Notes: generated from the letters alone by a model not told the origin. Numbered from the stretch's first letter, positions 8,554 to 16,596 are shown. The stretch: DNA of 21,119 nucleotides from Sedimenticola sp. (GCA_027023915.1 JALVUB010000253.1:1-21119); one strand, 5' to 3'. Made by a program: numbers and translations.

Positions 8554-9195
8554 ATGCGCAAGCTTCTCATTTTCATCACCATCGGCGCAACCCTTGCCGG
8601 ATGCAGCAAAATCCAGATCGACAACGACGACTGGAACCTGTTCGGCAACACCATCCCCCGTTCGCTGGAAAAGCTGCCTTTCATCCACCGCCCCCTGATC
8701 GTTCAGGGCAACCTTATCAGCCAGGATCAGGTGAACCAGCTCAAGATAGGCATGCACAAGGAGCAGGTGCGGCTGGTGATGGGCACACCCCTGCTACACG
8801 ATGTCTTTCATGACCAGCGCTGGGATTACTACTACGGGCTTGGAATCGGGAAGATCGAGCTCGAGAAGCATCTGACACTCTATTTCGACGACAACGACCG
8901 CCTGGCGCGCATCGAAGGGGACTACCAACCCCTTCCCGCCTTCCGGGGAAAAGGGGCGGAAATGGAGAAACAGGCGGTGGTCGAAGTGCCCGACTGGACA
9001 CCACCGCCGAAAACGCTCTTCGATCAGCTCATGTCCACCGTGGGCGTGGACAAGATGGCCGGCGTGCTGAAGAAAGTGGCGGGTGACGAATATGACGACA
9101 TCCGGGCGAAAGCCGAACAGGCAACCTCCGGTTCGGAAGACGAACAGGATGGGAGCGACGAATCGTCGGAAGAGGACGATAGCCCCGGACTGTAA
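8554..9195 (+). CDS. bamE: Outer-membrane assembly lipoprotein BamE (SmpA/OmlA family) with long C-terminal extension
   Basis: BamE is a periplasmic-face lipoprotein of the BAM complex, which inserts beta-barrels into the outer membrane. The signal peptide MRKLLIFITIGATLAGC ends in a lipobox with the lipidated Cys at residue 17. The family core runs from about residue 48 to 125: VQGNLISQDQVNQLKIGM, then VRLVMGTPLLHDVF, the aromatic RWDYYYGLG, and LTLYFDDNDRLARIEGDYQP. The ATG at 8554 was chosen because it begins the signal peptide, although its ribosome site is weak; an upstream in-frame start would bury the signal. At 213 residues it is almost twice the E. coli protein (about 113). Residues after 130 form an extension with PDWTPPPKTLFDQLM and a very acidic Ser/Glu/Asp-rich tail. 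The extension's role is unknown. Confidence 0.93.
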   Translation: MRKLLIFITIGATLAGCSKIQIDNDDWNLFGNTIPRSLEKLPFIHRPLIVQGNLISQDQVNQLKIGMHKEQVRLVMGTPLLHDVFHDQRWDYYYGLGIGKIELEKHLTLYFDDNDRLARIEGDYQPLPAFRGKGAEMEKQAVVEVPDWTPPPKTLFDQLMSTVGVDKMAGVLKKVAGDEYDDIRAKAEQATSGSEDEQDGSDESSEEDDSPGL

Positions 9196-9203
9196 CCGCT
9201 CTG

Positions 9204-11489
9204 TTACTCTTCTTCGGGCAGCTTAAGGCGCGGCCCCACCACCTCTGCATTCAGCACCCGGAACAGCTTTTTCACGGCCCGCTCCAGAAGGGGCTTTTGC
9301 GCGTCTTGCAACAGCGTGGCGCGCCCCTGACGGAAGGCTTCCGCCAGCTCATGCTCCTTCAACTGGGCCGCTTTCTGCCCCTGTCCATCCACGAAGACCA
9401 TGGTGCCGGTGTGTCTGCTGCGCCACATCAGTTTGCAGACGACGGGCTCCTGGCCCTCTTCCGCCAAGCGTATCCAGGTACCCTCTTCCATGGTATCCGC
9501 CTGACGGTCAAATTCATCGGGTTCCCGTTCCTGTTGCCGATTCCCGGTCACCTCGGGCTCTTCTTCCTCGACAGCTGCGGCGACCAGCGGCGGGGCGCCG
9601 GGGCGAAGCACCCGGATGAAACAGTTTTGCAGGCTGTTCAGCAACTGGGCCGAACGCCTGTTATCCATGGAGATGTAGGCAAAGCCTTTTTTCAGGCTGC
9701 TCATTATCTTGGGAATGGCGGACAACAATCTCTCCCGGTCGATTTCACCACGGAGATGCCGCGCCAGCAGACGCGCCAGTTCCACGGCCTGCCGCCAGCT
9801 CTGTCCTTTTTCTCCCTCCCGAAGCCAAAGGATGGTAAGAAGTTTTTTCCACGGCCCTTCGAGAATGGTACGCGCCTCTTCCGGCAGGCTGGAAACCCGT
9901 AACGTCTTCAGAACCTTCTCCACCTCCATGCCGGCCACCGCCAACCGCTCTTCGCCGGTGGCGGCCTGGGCCAGGCGCTTCTCCTTGACAAGGCGCGCCT
10001 GCTCCACCTGGGAGAGCCACGCGGAGAACTCCTGGCGCACCTCCTCGAACAGGGCAACATCATCGTTGAAATCGTGGGCGATGCGATCCACCGCCCGCTT
10101 CACCTGCTGATAGAGAGGATCCTGTTCCTTGCGACCGTCATCCCGCCAGCCCATACTGGCCCGCGCCAGTTCGTCGAGCAGCCGGCGGGCCGGATGCGCC
10201 TCGTTTTCCACAAAGCCGGAATCGAGAATGGCCGCCTTTACAACCGGAATCTGCAAACGCCCGATGAGCGCGCGCATGGCATCGGGCAAGGCGGGATCGT
10301 CCAAGATCTGGTTGAACAGGCTGAGAATGACATCAATGGTCTGCCGCTCCCGCTCGCCGACGCGGTGGGTGGCCCTGCCCTGCTCGTCCTGTCCCAACGC
10401 CTGGGCCAACTGTTCACGGACGAACTCCTGCTGGGTTTGCAGATCCATCTGGGGCAGATCCGGATCGCCCAGCAGCTCCTGTTGCAACCTGCCCAGCTTC
10501 TGGCCCACTTCAAAGGCAGAGAGTACCGGCAGGTCAGGCTTGGTGGGCAGCGCCCGAGAGACCAGCACGGAAAGCCCCTCGAGCTGTTGGATATGACGCC
10601 AGAGCGTCTCCAGGCTGAGCTGTTCTTTTGCGTTCTGCTGGCCGGGAGCGGGCTCTTGCTCTTCAAGGGCAAGCCCTGAGTTTTCCGTGTGGGCAGCGGG
10701 AGAAACGGCTTCGCCTGGCTTGCCGGGAACAATCGGCGGGTAGTGGCGCGGTCCCTCGCGCCACAGCTCGGGCAGCACGCCTTCTTCAGCCAAAAAGTGG
10801 TTCATGGTGGTATAGGCGTCCGCCATGCGCTTTAACACGGTGCGGTCGAAACATTTGTAGGCCACGATCCGCGCCAGCACGTCCGCGTCCCATTGCGACA
10901 GTGCCGAACGAAACGCCGTGGCCAGCGAAACAGGTGACACCGGATTACCCGCCAGGCTGATGGCATCCCGTCCCGAAACCTTGGCAAAACGGCGGTTGAG
11001 CGCGTTCAATTCCCGATGGCTTTCGCCGTTGGCCCGGTTGACCATGGTAGAGATGGCCAGATCTTCCTCCAGCTCGTCTTTCTCCACCAGCGAGAGCCCT
11101 CCGCTCTCTTGTTCCTCTTTCAGCAGGGATGAGGCTGCGGCACCACCGTTCCAGAACGCGTGATAGGTCTCCTCGACTTTGTTGAAGAAGTCGCCCTTCA
11201 ACCCCTTTTGCAACAGCCGGATACTGCGCATGGCATCGAAGAAAAGGGTCTGCCGGGCATTGCTGGCGGAGTTCTCGGCCAGTTTGTAGAGATCGTCATC
11301 CAGCTGGGTGAACAGTTCCTCCATCCCCTCTTCCAGGGTTTTGAAGAGAACGTCGTGACAGCCACCCGCCAAGCGACCATACTCGTTGGCTGGCTGCCGC
11401 GCCTCGGCGGTCTGCGCCTTCTCAAGGTAGATGACTTTGTTGCCGGAATCGCTCATGGGTTTACGGGGTACACGACTGGATTGGTTCAT
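9204..11489 (-). CDS. DUF1631 family protein of unknown function
   Basis: This 761-residue protein matches the DUF1631 family as I remember it: a large, mostly helical cytoplasmic protein with no signal peptide or membrane segment. The N-terminal half has the family-like segments LEEGMEELFTQLDDDLYKLA, FFDAMRSIRLLQKG and LAISTMVNRANGESHRELNA. The middle is helical and charged. Near the C-terminus (about 672-727) is a small beta-rich module, WIRLAEEGQEPVVCKLMWRS followed by TMVFVDGQG, which resembles PilZ-like folds but lacks a clear RxxxR c-di-GMP motif. The ATG at 11487-11489 gives the longest form; a second Met at residue 12 (11456) is possible, and neither has a strong ribosome site. The gene converges on bamE with an 8-base gap and is divergent from the fatty-acid cluster. 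No enzyme activity can be assigned. Confidence 0.8.
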   Translation of the reverse strand: MNQSSRVPRKPMSDSGNKVIYLEKAQTAEARQPANEYGRLAGGCHDVLFKTLEEGMEELFTQLDDDLYKLAENSASNARQTLFFDAMRSIRLLQKGLKGDFFNKVEETYHAFWNGGAAASSLLKEEQESGGLSLVEKDELEEDLAISTMVNRANGESHRELNALNRRFAKVSGRDAISLAGNPVSPVSLATAFRSALSQWDADVLARIVAYKCFDRTVLKRMADAYTTMNHFLAEEGVLPELWREGPRHYPPIVPGKPGEAVSPAAHTENSGLALEEQEPAPGQQNAKEQLSLETLWRHIQQLEGLSVLVSRALPTKPDLPVLSAFEVGQKLGRLQQELLGDPDLPQMDLQTQQEFVREQLAQALGQDEQGRATHRVGERERQTIDVILSLFNQILDDPALPDAMRALIGRLQIPVVKAAILDSGFVENEAHPARRLLDELARASMGWRDDGRKEQDPLYQQVKRAVDRIAHDFNDDVALFEEVRQEFSAWLSQVEQARLVKEKRLAQAATGEERLAVAGMEVEKVLKTLRVSSLPEEARTILEGPWKKLLTILWLREGEKGQSWRQAVELARLLARHLRGEIDRERLLSAIPKIMSSLKKGFAYISMDNRRSAQLLNSLQNCFIRVLRPGAPPLVAAAVEEEEPEVTGNRQQEREPDEFDRQADTMEEGTWIRLAEEGQEPVVCKLMWRSRHTGTMVFVDGQGQKAAQLKEHELAEAFRQGRATLLQDAQKPLLERAVKKLFRVLNAEVVGPRLKLPEEE

Positions 11490-11555
11490 ATGTTAATCCA
11501 AAGAGATGCGGTTTTTTGTGCCGAAGCTCACACGGCCCCGATTCTCTCGTTCCCC

Positions 11556-11577
11556 AGGGAAGCTCTGACTAAAAGCC
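11556..11577 (+). repeat. Second copy of a dispersed intergenic motif
   Basis: This 22-base stretch matches 302-322 at 20 positions, with one substitution and one inserted base; both begin AGGGAAGC and end TAAAAGCC. In both places the closing AAAGCC can pair with a downstream GGCTTT (329-334 in the first, 11610-11615 here). Both copies lie strictly between genes. This suggests a dispersed repeat family, but two copies in one window cannot prove it. Confidence 0.55.
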
Positions 11578-11596
11578 ATTCTTGTATCTGATGACG

Positions 11597-11612
11597 GCCT
11601 GAATTTTCAGGC
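11597..11612. repeat. Perfect 7-bp hairpin in the divergent gap
   Basis: GCCTGAA (11597-11603) and TTCAGGC (11606-11612) form a perfect 7-bp inverted repeat around two bases and are followed by TTTTC. It resembles a small intrinsic terminator, but it lies upstream of both flanking genes, so it terminates neither of them. It could be part of the neighbouring repeat or an operator. Confidence 0.5.
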
Positions 11613-11758
11613 TTTTCAATAAAAGATGGCAAGAAAAAGCCTCTTTCTGTCACCGGTCTATACTCGGTACAGAAAAGCATGTTTTTTCGACGAAACTGGA
11701 ACATCGCTGTTTTTTGTCGTTAAAACATTAACTTATCAGCTCCAGTGGAGGAGTGTGA

Positions 11759-12664
11759 ATGCGCGATTTCACGGCGCGGCTGGGCCGTTGGCTTAGTCAA
11801 TGGCTGACGCGGGAAAGACCGCCCGCGGACACCCCTCTTTGCGACTTCGACCGCCTGCGTTTCGAGCTGCGCCCCTGCGACGTGCTGCTTGTGGAGGGCC
11901 GCAGCCGCATCGCCGATGTCATCCGCCTCATCACCCAAAGCCCCTGGAGCCACGCCGCCCTCTATCTCGGTCGGGTTTTCGACATTCGTGATCCCAAACT
12001 GCGGGCCAGGGTGGAAGCCCATTTCGAGGGCGACCCCGAAGAACAGCTGGTTCTCGAAGCGCTGATCGGCCAGGGCACCGTGGTCTCTCCCCTGGCCAAA
12101 TATCAGCGCGATCATCTGCGAATCTGCCGTCCAGAGGGCATCGCCGCCGAGGACGCACAGAAGGTGCTGGCTTACGCCATCAAGCGCTTGGGCTCGGGCT
12201 ACGACATGCGCCAGATCCTCGACCTGGCCCGCTTCCTTTTTCCCTGGGCCATCATGCCACGCCGCTGGCGCTCCACCCTGTTCGAACATAACGCGGGCCC
12301 CACCACCCGCACCGTCTGTTCCACCCTCATCGCCGAAGCCTTCATGTCGGTGGACTTTCCAGTGCTGCCTTTCATCGGTCGCGAGGCGGACGGCAGCCTG
12401 AAACTGTTCAAGCGCAACCCGCGCCTGTTCACGCCGCGGGACTTCGACTATTCGCCCTACTTCAGCATCATCAAGTACCCCTACCTCGGCATCAACGATG
12501 TGGGGCTCTACCGACGGCTGCCCTGGGACCAGTCCAACGAGTTCTATGAGGAACAACCCAGGCGGGCTAAAGAAGCGTCTGCCGAACAGCCCGGCCTGGC
12601 CGCGAGCGTCAACGAACACCTTTCCAACCTGCTCCACGCCGCCCGCCGACGGAAGGAGGGATGA
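11759..12664 (+). CDS. Permuted NlpC/P60 (YiiX/LRAT-like) cysteine hydrolase or acyltransferase
   Basis: The 301-residue protein has the circularly permuted papain-like order, in which the catalytic His comes before the Cys. The block LRPCDVLLVEGRSRIADVI leads to SPWSHAALYLG with His65, and the later block TRTVCSTLIAEAF carries Cys187. This is the arrangement of the YiiX/YaeF and LRAT-related branch of NlpC/P60. Family members act on amide or ester bonds, and several act on lipid acyl groups; the substrate here is not known. There is no signal peptide; an amphipathic Trp/Arg-rich N-terminus and an extra C-terminal region (about 220-301) flank the core. The start has a clear GGAGGAG site. Its stop overlaps the first possible ATG of fadE, so the two are coupled, which suggests a role linked to fatty-acid breakdown. 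Confidence 0.82.
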   Translation: MRDFTARLGRWLSQWLTRERPPADTPLCDFDRLRFELRPCDVLLVEGRSRIADVIRLITQSPWSHAALYLGRVFDIRDPKLRARVEAHFEGDPEEQLVLEALIGQGTVVSPLAKYQRDHLRICRPEGIAAEDAQKVLAYAIKRLGSGYDMRQILDLARFLFPWAIMPRRWRSTLFEHNAGPTTRTVCSTLIAEAFMSVDFPVLPFIGREADGSLKLFKRNPRLFTPRDFDYSPYFSIIKYPYLGINDVGLYRRLPWDQSNEFYEEQPRRAKEASAEQPGLAASVNEHLSNLLHAARRRKEG

Positions 12665-12666
12665 TC

Positions 12667-15177
12667 ATGTGGCTCACCGCACTGCTGGCAACCCTTGCCA
12701 TCGTCTGGTTCCTCGCCTACCAGGGCGCCGGCGCCGCCCTCTGGACCGGGGTGCTGCTGGCCAGCCTGGTGACCGTCACCCTGGCCAGCGACCTGCCCTG
12801 GTATCTCACCACCCCGCTCTGGCTCGGCGCCGCGGCGCTGGTGCTGCTGCTGGGAGTGCCGGCCATCCGCCGGCGCCAGGTCACCGCCCGCCTGCTGCGC
12901 CGGTTCCGCCAGGTGATCCCGCCCATGTCGCGCACCGAGCGCGAGGCGCTCGAGGCGGGCCGCGTCTGGTGGGACGCCAAGCTGTTCAGCGGCCGGCCCC
13001 ACTGGGAGCGGCTGCTGGCCACGCCGCCGGCCCGTCTCTCGCCCCGCGAGCAGGCCTTCCTCGACGGCCCGGTAGAGACCCTCTGCCAAATGCTGGACGA
13101 CTGGCGCATCACCCACGAGGAGCAGGATCTGCCGGAGGAGGTGTGGGACTACCTCCGCAAGCACCGTTTCTTCGGTCTCATCCTGCCGGAGGAGTACGGC
13201 GGCCTGGGCTTCTCCGCCCGCGCCCACTCCGAGGTGGTGATGAAGCTGGCCAGCCGCAGCGTGGTGGCGGCGGTGACGGTGATGGTGCCCAACTCCCTGG
13301 GGCCCGGCAAGCTGCTGCTCCACTACGGCACCCAGCGCCAGCGGGATTACTACCTGCCGCGCCTGGCGCGGGGCGAGGAGATCCCCTGCTTCGCCCTCAC
13401 CGGCCCCGATGCCGGCAGCGACGCCGGCGCCATTCCCGACCGCGGGGTGGTGGCCTGGGGCGAGTGGAACGGGCAGCGGGTGCTGGGCGTGCGCCTCAAC
13501 TGGGAGAAGCGCTACATCACCCTGGGGCCGGTGGCCACCCTCATCGGGCTGGCCTTCCGCCTTCACGACCCGGACCACCTGCTGGGCGATAAGGAGGATC
13601 TTGGCATCACCCTGGCGCTGGTGCCCCGGAACACCCCCGGCGTCACCATCGGCGCCCGCCACATTCCCCTGGACATCCCCTTCCAGAACGGCCCCAACTG
13701 GGGACGCGACGTCTTCCTTCCCATGAGCCAGCTCATCGGCGAGGAGAAGCAGATCGGCCAGGGCTGGCGCATGCTGGTGGAGAGCCTGGCGGAGGGGCGC
13801 GGCATCTCGCTGCCGGCGCTAGCGGTTGGCGCCGGCAAGACCGCCAGCCGCTACACCGGCGCCTACGCCGCCATCCGCCAGCAGTTCAACATGCCCATCG
13901 GCCGCTTCGAGGGGGTGGAGGAGGCGCTGGCGCGCATCGCCGGCCTCACCTATCAGATGGACGCCGCCCGCCGGCTCACCCTGGCGGCCCTGGACATCGG
14001 CGAGAGCCCCTCGGTCATCTCGGCCATCATCAAGTACCACCTCACCGAGCGCTACCGCCAGCTCATCAACGACGCCATGGACGTGCAGGGCGGCAGCGGC
14101 ATCATGCTCGGCCCCTCCAACCTCATCGCCCGCGCCTACCAGGCGCTGCCCATCGCCATCACCGTGGAGGGGGCCAACATCCTCACCCGCTCCATGATCA
14201 TCTTCGGCCAGGGCGCCATGCGCTGCCATCCCTGGATCCTCAAGGAGTTCGCCGCCGCCCAGAACCCCGACCGCCGCCAGGCCCTGGCCGACTTCGACCA
14301 CGCCGTCTTCGGCCACCTGGGCTACCTGCTCGGCAACATCGCCCGCAGCCTCTTTCTCGGCCTCACCCGCGGCCGCCTCTCCCGCGCGCCGGCGGGCGGC
14401 CCCACGCGGCGCTACTTACAGCAGCTCAACTGGATGAGCGCCAGCTTCGCCCTGGCCGCCGACGCCGCCATGATGACCCTGGGTGGCGCCCTGAAGCGCA
14501 AGGAGCGGCTCTCGGCGCGCCTGGGTGACCTGTTGAGCGAGATGTACCTCACCTCGGCGGTGCTCAAGCAGTACCACGACGACGGCTCGCCGGAGACCGA
14601 CTGGCCGCTGGTGCGCTGGGCCTGCGAGACCTCCTTCTACCGCATGCAGGAGAGCCTGCGGCTGCTGCTGCGCAACCTCCCCTTCCGTCCCCTGGCCTGG
14701 GCACTGCGGCTGCTCATCTTCCCCAGCGGCTACCCCTGGACCGGGCCCGACGACCGCCTCGGCCACCAGGCGGCCCAGGTGCTGCTGCACCCCTCCGAGG
14801 CGCGCGACCGGCTCACCGCCGGCATCTTCGTCAGCCACGACGACAGTTTCCGCGAAGGGATCATCGAACAAGCCTTCCTCCAGGCGGCACGGGTGGCCCC
14901 CATCGAGAAGACCCTGCGCGAGGCGCGGCGCGCCGGCGCGGTGCGGGCACGCGAACCCATGGCCCAGGCGCGCGAGGCGCTGGCCGGCGGCCTCATCAGC
15001 GAAACCGAATACAAGGAGCTGGAGAAGATGCGCATGCTGCGCCGGCGGGTGATCGCGGTGGACAGCTTCCGTGACTACGGCCGCAAGAACCTGCTGACGC
15101 TGATGGGCGCCTCGAAAAATTCAGGCGCCCAAGCGGGACAGGGAAGTCCCGCCATTTTCAATCACGCGAGTGATTGA
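12667..15177 (+). CDS. fadE: FadE-type acyl-CoA dehydrogenase, membrane-anchored
   Basis: FadE catalyses the first, FAD-dependent step of beta-oxidation, converting acyl-CoA to trans-2-enoyl-CoA. The product is about 836 residues, close to E. coli FadE (814). Two or three hydrophobic N-terminal helices (about 1-62) precede the enzyme. Signatures are EEYGGLGFSARAHSEVVMKL, CFALTGPDAGSDAG (flavin site, about 241-254) and DVQGGSGIMLGPSNL. The VEGANILTRS block has the expected catalytic Glu near residue 501. A FadE-specific C-terminal domain follows. ATG 12667 is preferred over ATG 12661 because the GGAGG ribosome site (12655-12659) is only one base from the latter. About the last 20 codons and the TGA lie in a hairpin array, so this tail is probably not ancestral. 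Third-position G/C use is extreme. Confidence 0.94.
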   Translation: MWLTALLATLAIVWFLAYQGAGAALWTGVLLASLVTVTLASDLPWYLTTPLWLGAAALVLLLGVPAIRRRQVTARLLRRFRQVIPPMSRTEREALEAGRVWWDAKLFSGRPHWERLLATPPARLSPREQAFLDGPVETLCQMLDDWRITHEEQDLPEEVWDYLRKHRFFGLILPEEYGGLGFSARAHSEVVMKLASRSVVAAVTVMVPNSLGPGKLLLHYGTQRQRDYYLPRLARGEEIPCFALTGPDAGSDAGAIPDRGVVAWGEWNGQRVLGVRLNWEKRYITLGPVATLIGLAFRLHDPDHLLGDKEDLGITLALVPRNTPGVTIGARHIPLDIPFQNGPNWGRDVFLPMSQLIGEEKQIGQGWRMLVESLAEGRGISLPALAVGAGKTASRYTGAYAAIRQQFNMPIGRFEGVEEALARIAGLTYQMDAARRLTLAALDIGESPSVISAIIKYHLTERYRQLINDAMDVQGGSGIMLGPSNLIARAYQALPIAITVEGANILTRSMIIFGQGAMRCHPWILKEFAAAQNPDRRQALADFDHAVFGHLGYLLGNIARSLFLGLTRGRLSRAPAGGPTRRYLQQLNWMSASFALAADAAMMTLGGALKRKERLSARLGDLLSEMYLTSAVLKQYHDDGSPETDWPLVRWACETSFYRMQESLRLLLRNLPFRPLAWALRLLIFPSGYPWTGPDDRLGHQAAQVLLHPSEARDRLTAGIFVSHDDSFREGIIEQAFLQAARVAPIEKTLREARRAGAVRAREPMAQAREALAGGLISETEYKELEKMRMLRRRVIAVDSFRDYGRKNLLTLMGASKNSGAQAGQGSPAIFNHASD

Positions 15178-15250
15178 AAATGAAGCAAACTGGAAACCGC
15201 GTTTTCAGTTTGCGTGGAGAAAAATTGCCAGGATGGCAATTTTTCGAGGC
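15105..15250. repeat. Array of five hairpins bounded by a 13-bp inverted repeat (MITE-like candidate)
   Basis: Five consecutive inverted repeats fill this stretch. 15105-15112 pairs with 15123-15130 (8 bp). 15133-15139 pairs with 15146-15152 (7 bp). 15153-15165 pairs with 15170-15182 (13 bp, loop GCGA). 15185-15197 pairs with 15201-15213 (13 bp including one G.T, loop CGC). 15219-15229 pairs with 15235-15245 (11 bp). All stems are perfect except the one wobble. In addition, GCCTCGAAAAATT (15109-15121) recurs inverted at 15238-15250, so the array has perfect 13-bp terminal inverted repeats. The fadE stop codon lies inside the third hairpin. The structure is seen directly; mobility is inferred. 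Confidence 0.8.
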
Positions 15251-15291
15251 CTACTGATGGAGAACGAAACCCGGCAACAGGAGAGACGCGG

Positions 15292-16596
15292 ATGAGCCTG
15301 CCCTGGAAACAGAAGCCGGTCTACGTGGTGGACGGCTGTCGCACCCCCTTCCTCAAGGCGGCCGGCCCGCCCGGCCCCTTCCATGCCGCCGACCTGGCGG
15401 TGGCCGCCGGGCGCGCCCTGCTGCTGGGCATGCCCTTCGAACCGGAGGCGCTGGACGCCGTGGTGCTGGGATGCGTCTCCTCCGGGCCCGACGAGGCCAA
15501 CATCGGCCGGGTGGCGGCCCTGCGCATGGGGTGCGGCGAGCGCACGCCGGCGATGACGGTGCAGCGCAACTGCGCGTCGGGCATGCAGGCGGTGGAGAGC
15601 GGCGCCTTCGAGATCCTCTGCGGCCGCGCCCACCTGGTGCTGGTGGGCGGCACCGAGGCCATGAGCCACCACCCGGTGATGCTCAGCGAGAAGATGGTGG
15701 CCTGGCTGGCGCAGTGGAACCGCGCCCGCGGCGCCGGACAGAAAGCCAGGGCGCTGGCCCGGCTGCGCCCGGCCCACCTGGCCCCCATCCTCGCCCTGCT
15801 GCGCGGCCTCACCGACCCGGTCACCGGCCTCTCCATGGGCCAGACCGCCGAGGAGCTGGCCGAGCGCTTCGGCATCTCCCGCCAAGCCATGGACGCCTTC
15901 GCCCTGCGCAGCCACCAGCGGGTGGTGGAAGCGCGCGAGCAGGGGCGGCTGGGCCGCGTGGTGCCCCTCTACGACAGCCGCGGCAACCTCTACCTGGAGG
16001 ACACCGGCGTGCGCCCCGACACCAGTCTGGAGGCGCTGGCCAGGCTCCGGCCGGTCTTCGACCGCCCCGTGGGCCGGGTCACCGCCGGCAACAGCGCCCA
16101 GATCACCGACGGCGCCGCCTGCCTGCTGCTCGCTTCGGCCGAGGCAGTGGAAAAACATCACCTGCCGGTGCTGGGGCGTATCGTCGACACCCAGTGGGCC
16201 GGGCTGTCGCCCCGGGTCATGGGGCTGGGGCCCGTGTACGCCATGGCGCCCATTATGGAACGCCATGGGCTGGACAGTGGCGACATCGACTACTGGGAGA
16301 TCAACGAGGCCTTTTCCGCCCAGGTACTCGCCTGCCTCGCCGCCTGGCGGGATGCCGATTTCTGCCAACGCGAGCTGGGACGGAAAAAACCTTTCACCGC
16401 CATCGACGAATCCCGTCTCAACGTGGACGGCGGCGCCATCGCCATCGGCCACCCCGTGGGCGCCAGCGGCGCGCGCATCATCCTCCACCTGCTGGAGGTA
16501 CTGGACCGGGAAAAAGCACGCCGTGGCATGGCCAGCATCTGCATCGGTGGCGGACAAGGCGGCGCGGTGCTGGTTGAACGGGGAGTCTTCATCTGA
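15292..16596 (+). CDS. Acetyl-CoA C-acyltransferase (thiolase) of beta-oxidation
   Basis: This thiolase should cleave 3-ketoacyl-CoA with CoA to give acetyl-CoA and a shortened acyl-CoA in the last step of beta-oxidation. The nucleophile is Cys94 in QRNCASGMQAVESG. The other catalytic motifs are NEAFSAQ (338-344), GHPVGASGAR with His387, and CIGGGQGGA with Cys417. The 434-residue length is like FadI (436), but the motifs NEAF and GHPVGASG are the FadA/AtoB form, so I give no symbol. ATG 15292 was chosen over an upstream ATG at 15214 because it has an AGGAGAG site and matches the family start; the upstream one lies in the hairpin array. It precedes the hydratase/dehydrogenase gene by 41 bases, and the two probably form the alpha/beta subunits of a trifunctional-like complex. 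Confidence 0.94.
   Translation: MSLPWKQKPVYVVDGCRTPFLKAAGPPGPFHAADLAVAAGRALLLGMPFEPEALDAVVLGCVSSGPDEANIGRVAALRMGCGERTPAMTVQRNCASGMQAVESGAFEILCGRAHLVLVGGTEAMSHHPVMLSEKMVAWLAQWNRARGAGQKARALARLRPAHLAPILALLRGLTDPVTGLSMGQTAEELAERFGISRQAMDAFALRSHQRVVEAREQGRLGRVVPLYDSRGNLYLEDTGVRPDTSLEALARLRPVFDRPVGRVTAGNSAQITDGAACLLLASAEAVEKHHLPVLGRIVDTQWAGLSPRVMGLGPVYAMAPIMERHGLDSGDIDYWEINEAFSAQVLACLAAWRDADFCQRELGRKKPFTAIDESRLNVDGGAIAIGHPVGASGARIILHLLEVLDREKARRGMASICIGGGQGGAVLVERGVFI

Larger units (their letters stand above)
11490..11758. other. Divergent intergenic region between the DUF1631 gene and the fatty-acid cluster
   Basis: This 269-base AT-richer gap is the longest non-coding stretch in the window and holds no open frame of note. 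It contains the dispersed motif at 11556-11577, a perfect hairpin at 11597-11612, an inverted pair AAAAGCC (11571-11577) / GGCTTTT (11610-11616), and two similar TGTTTTTT blocks at about 11680 and 11709. TATACT at 11659-11664 is a five-of-six -10 match on the plus strand without a good -35. A strong GGAGGAG ribosome site lies directly before the ATG at 11759. It probably holds the promoters for both directions. Confidence 0.5.

Noticed and set aside
11597..11616. Intrinsic terminator in the divergent gap
   Set aside because: The hairpin with TTTT lies upstream of both flanking genes, so no gene in the window ends there.
15105..15250. CRISPR array or tRNA cluster at the hairpin array
   Set aside because: The hairpins differ in sequence and size, there are no equal repeats with regular spacers, and no cloverleaf or anticodon arrangement is formed.
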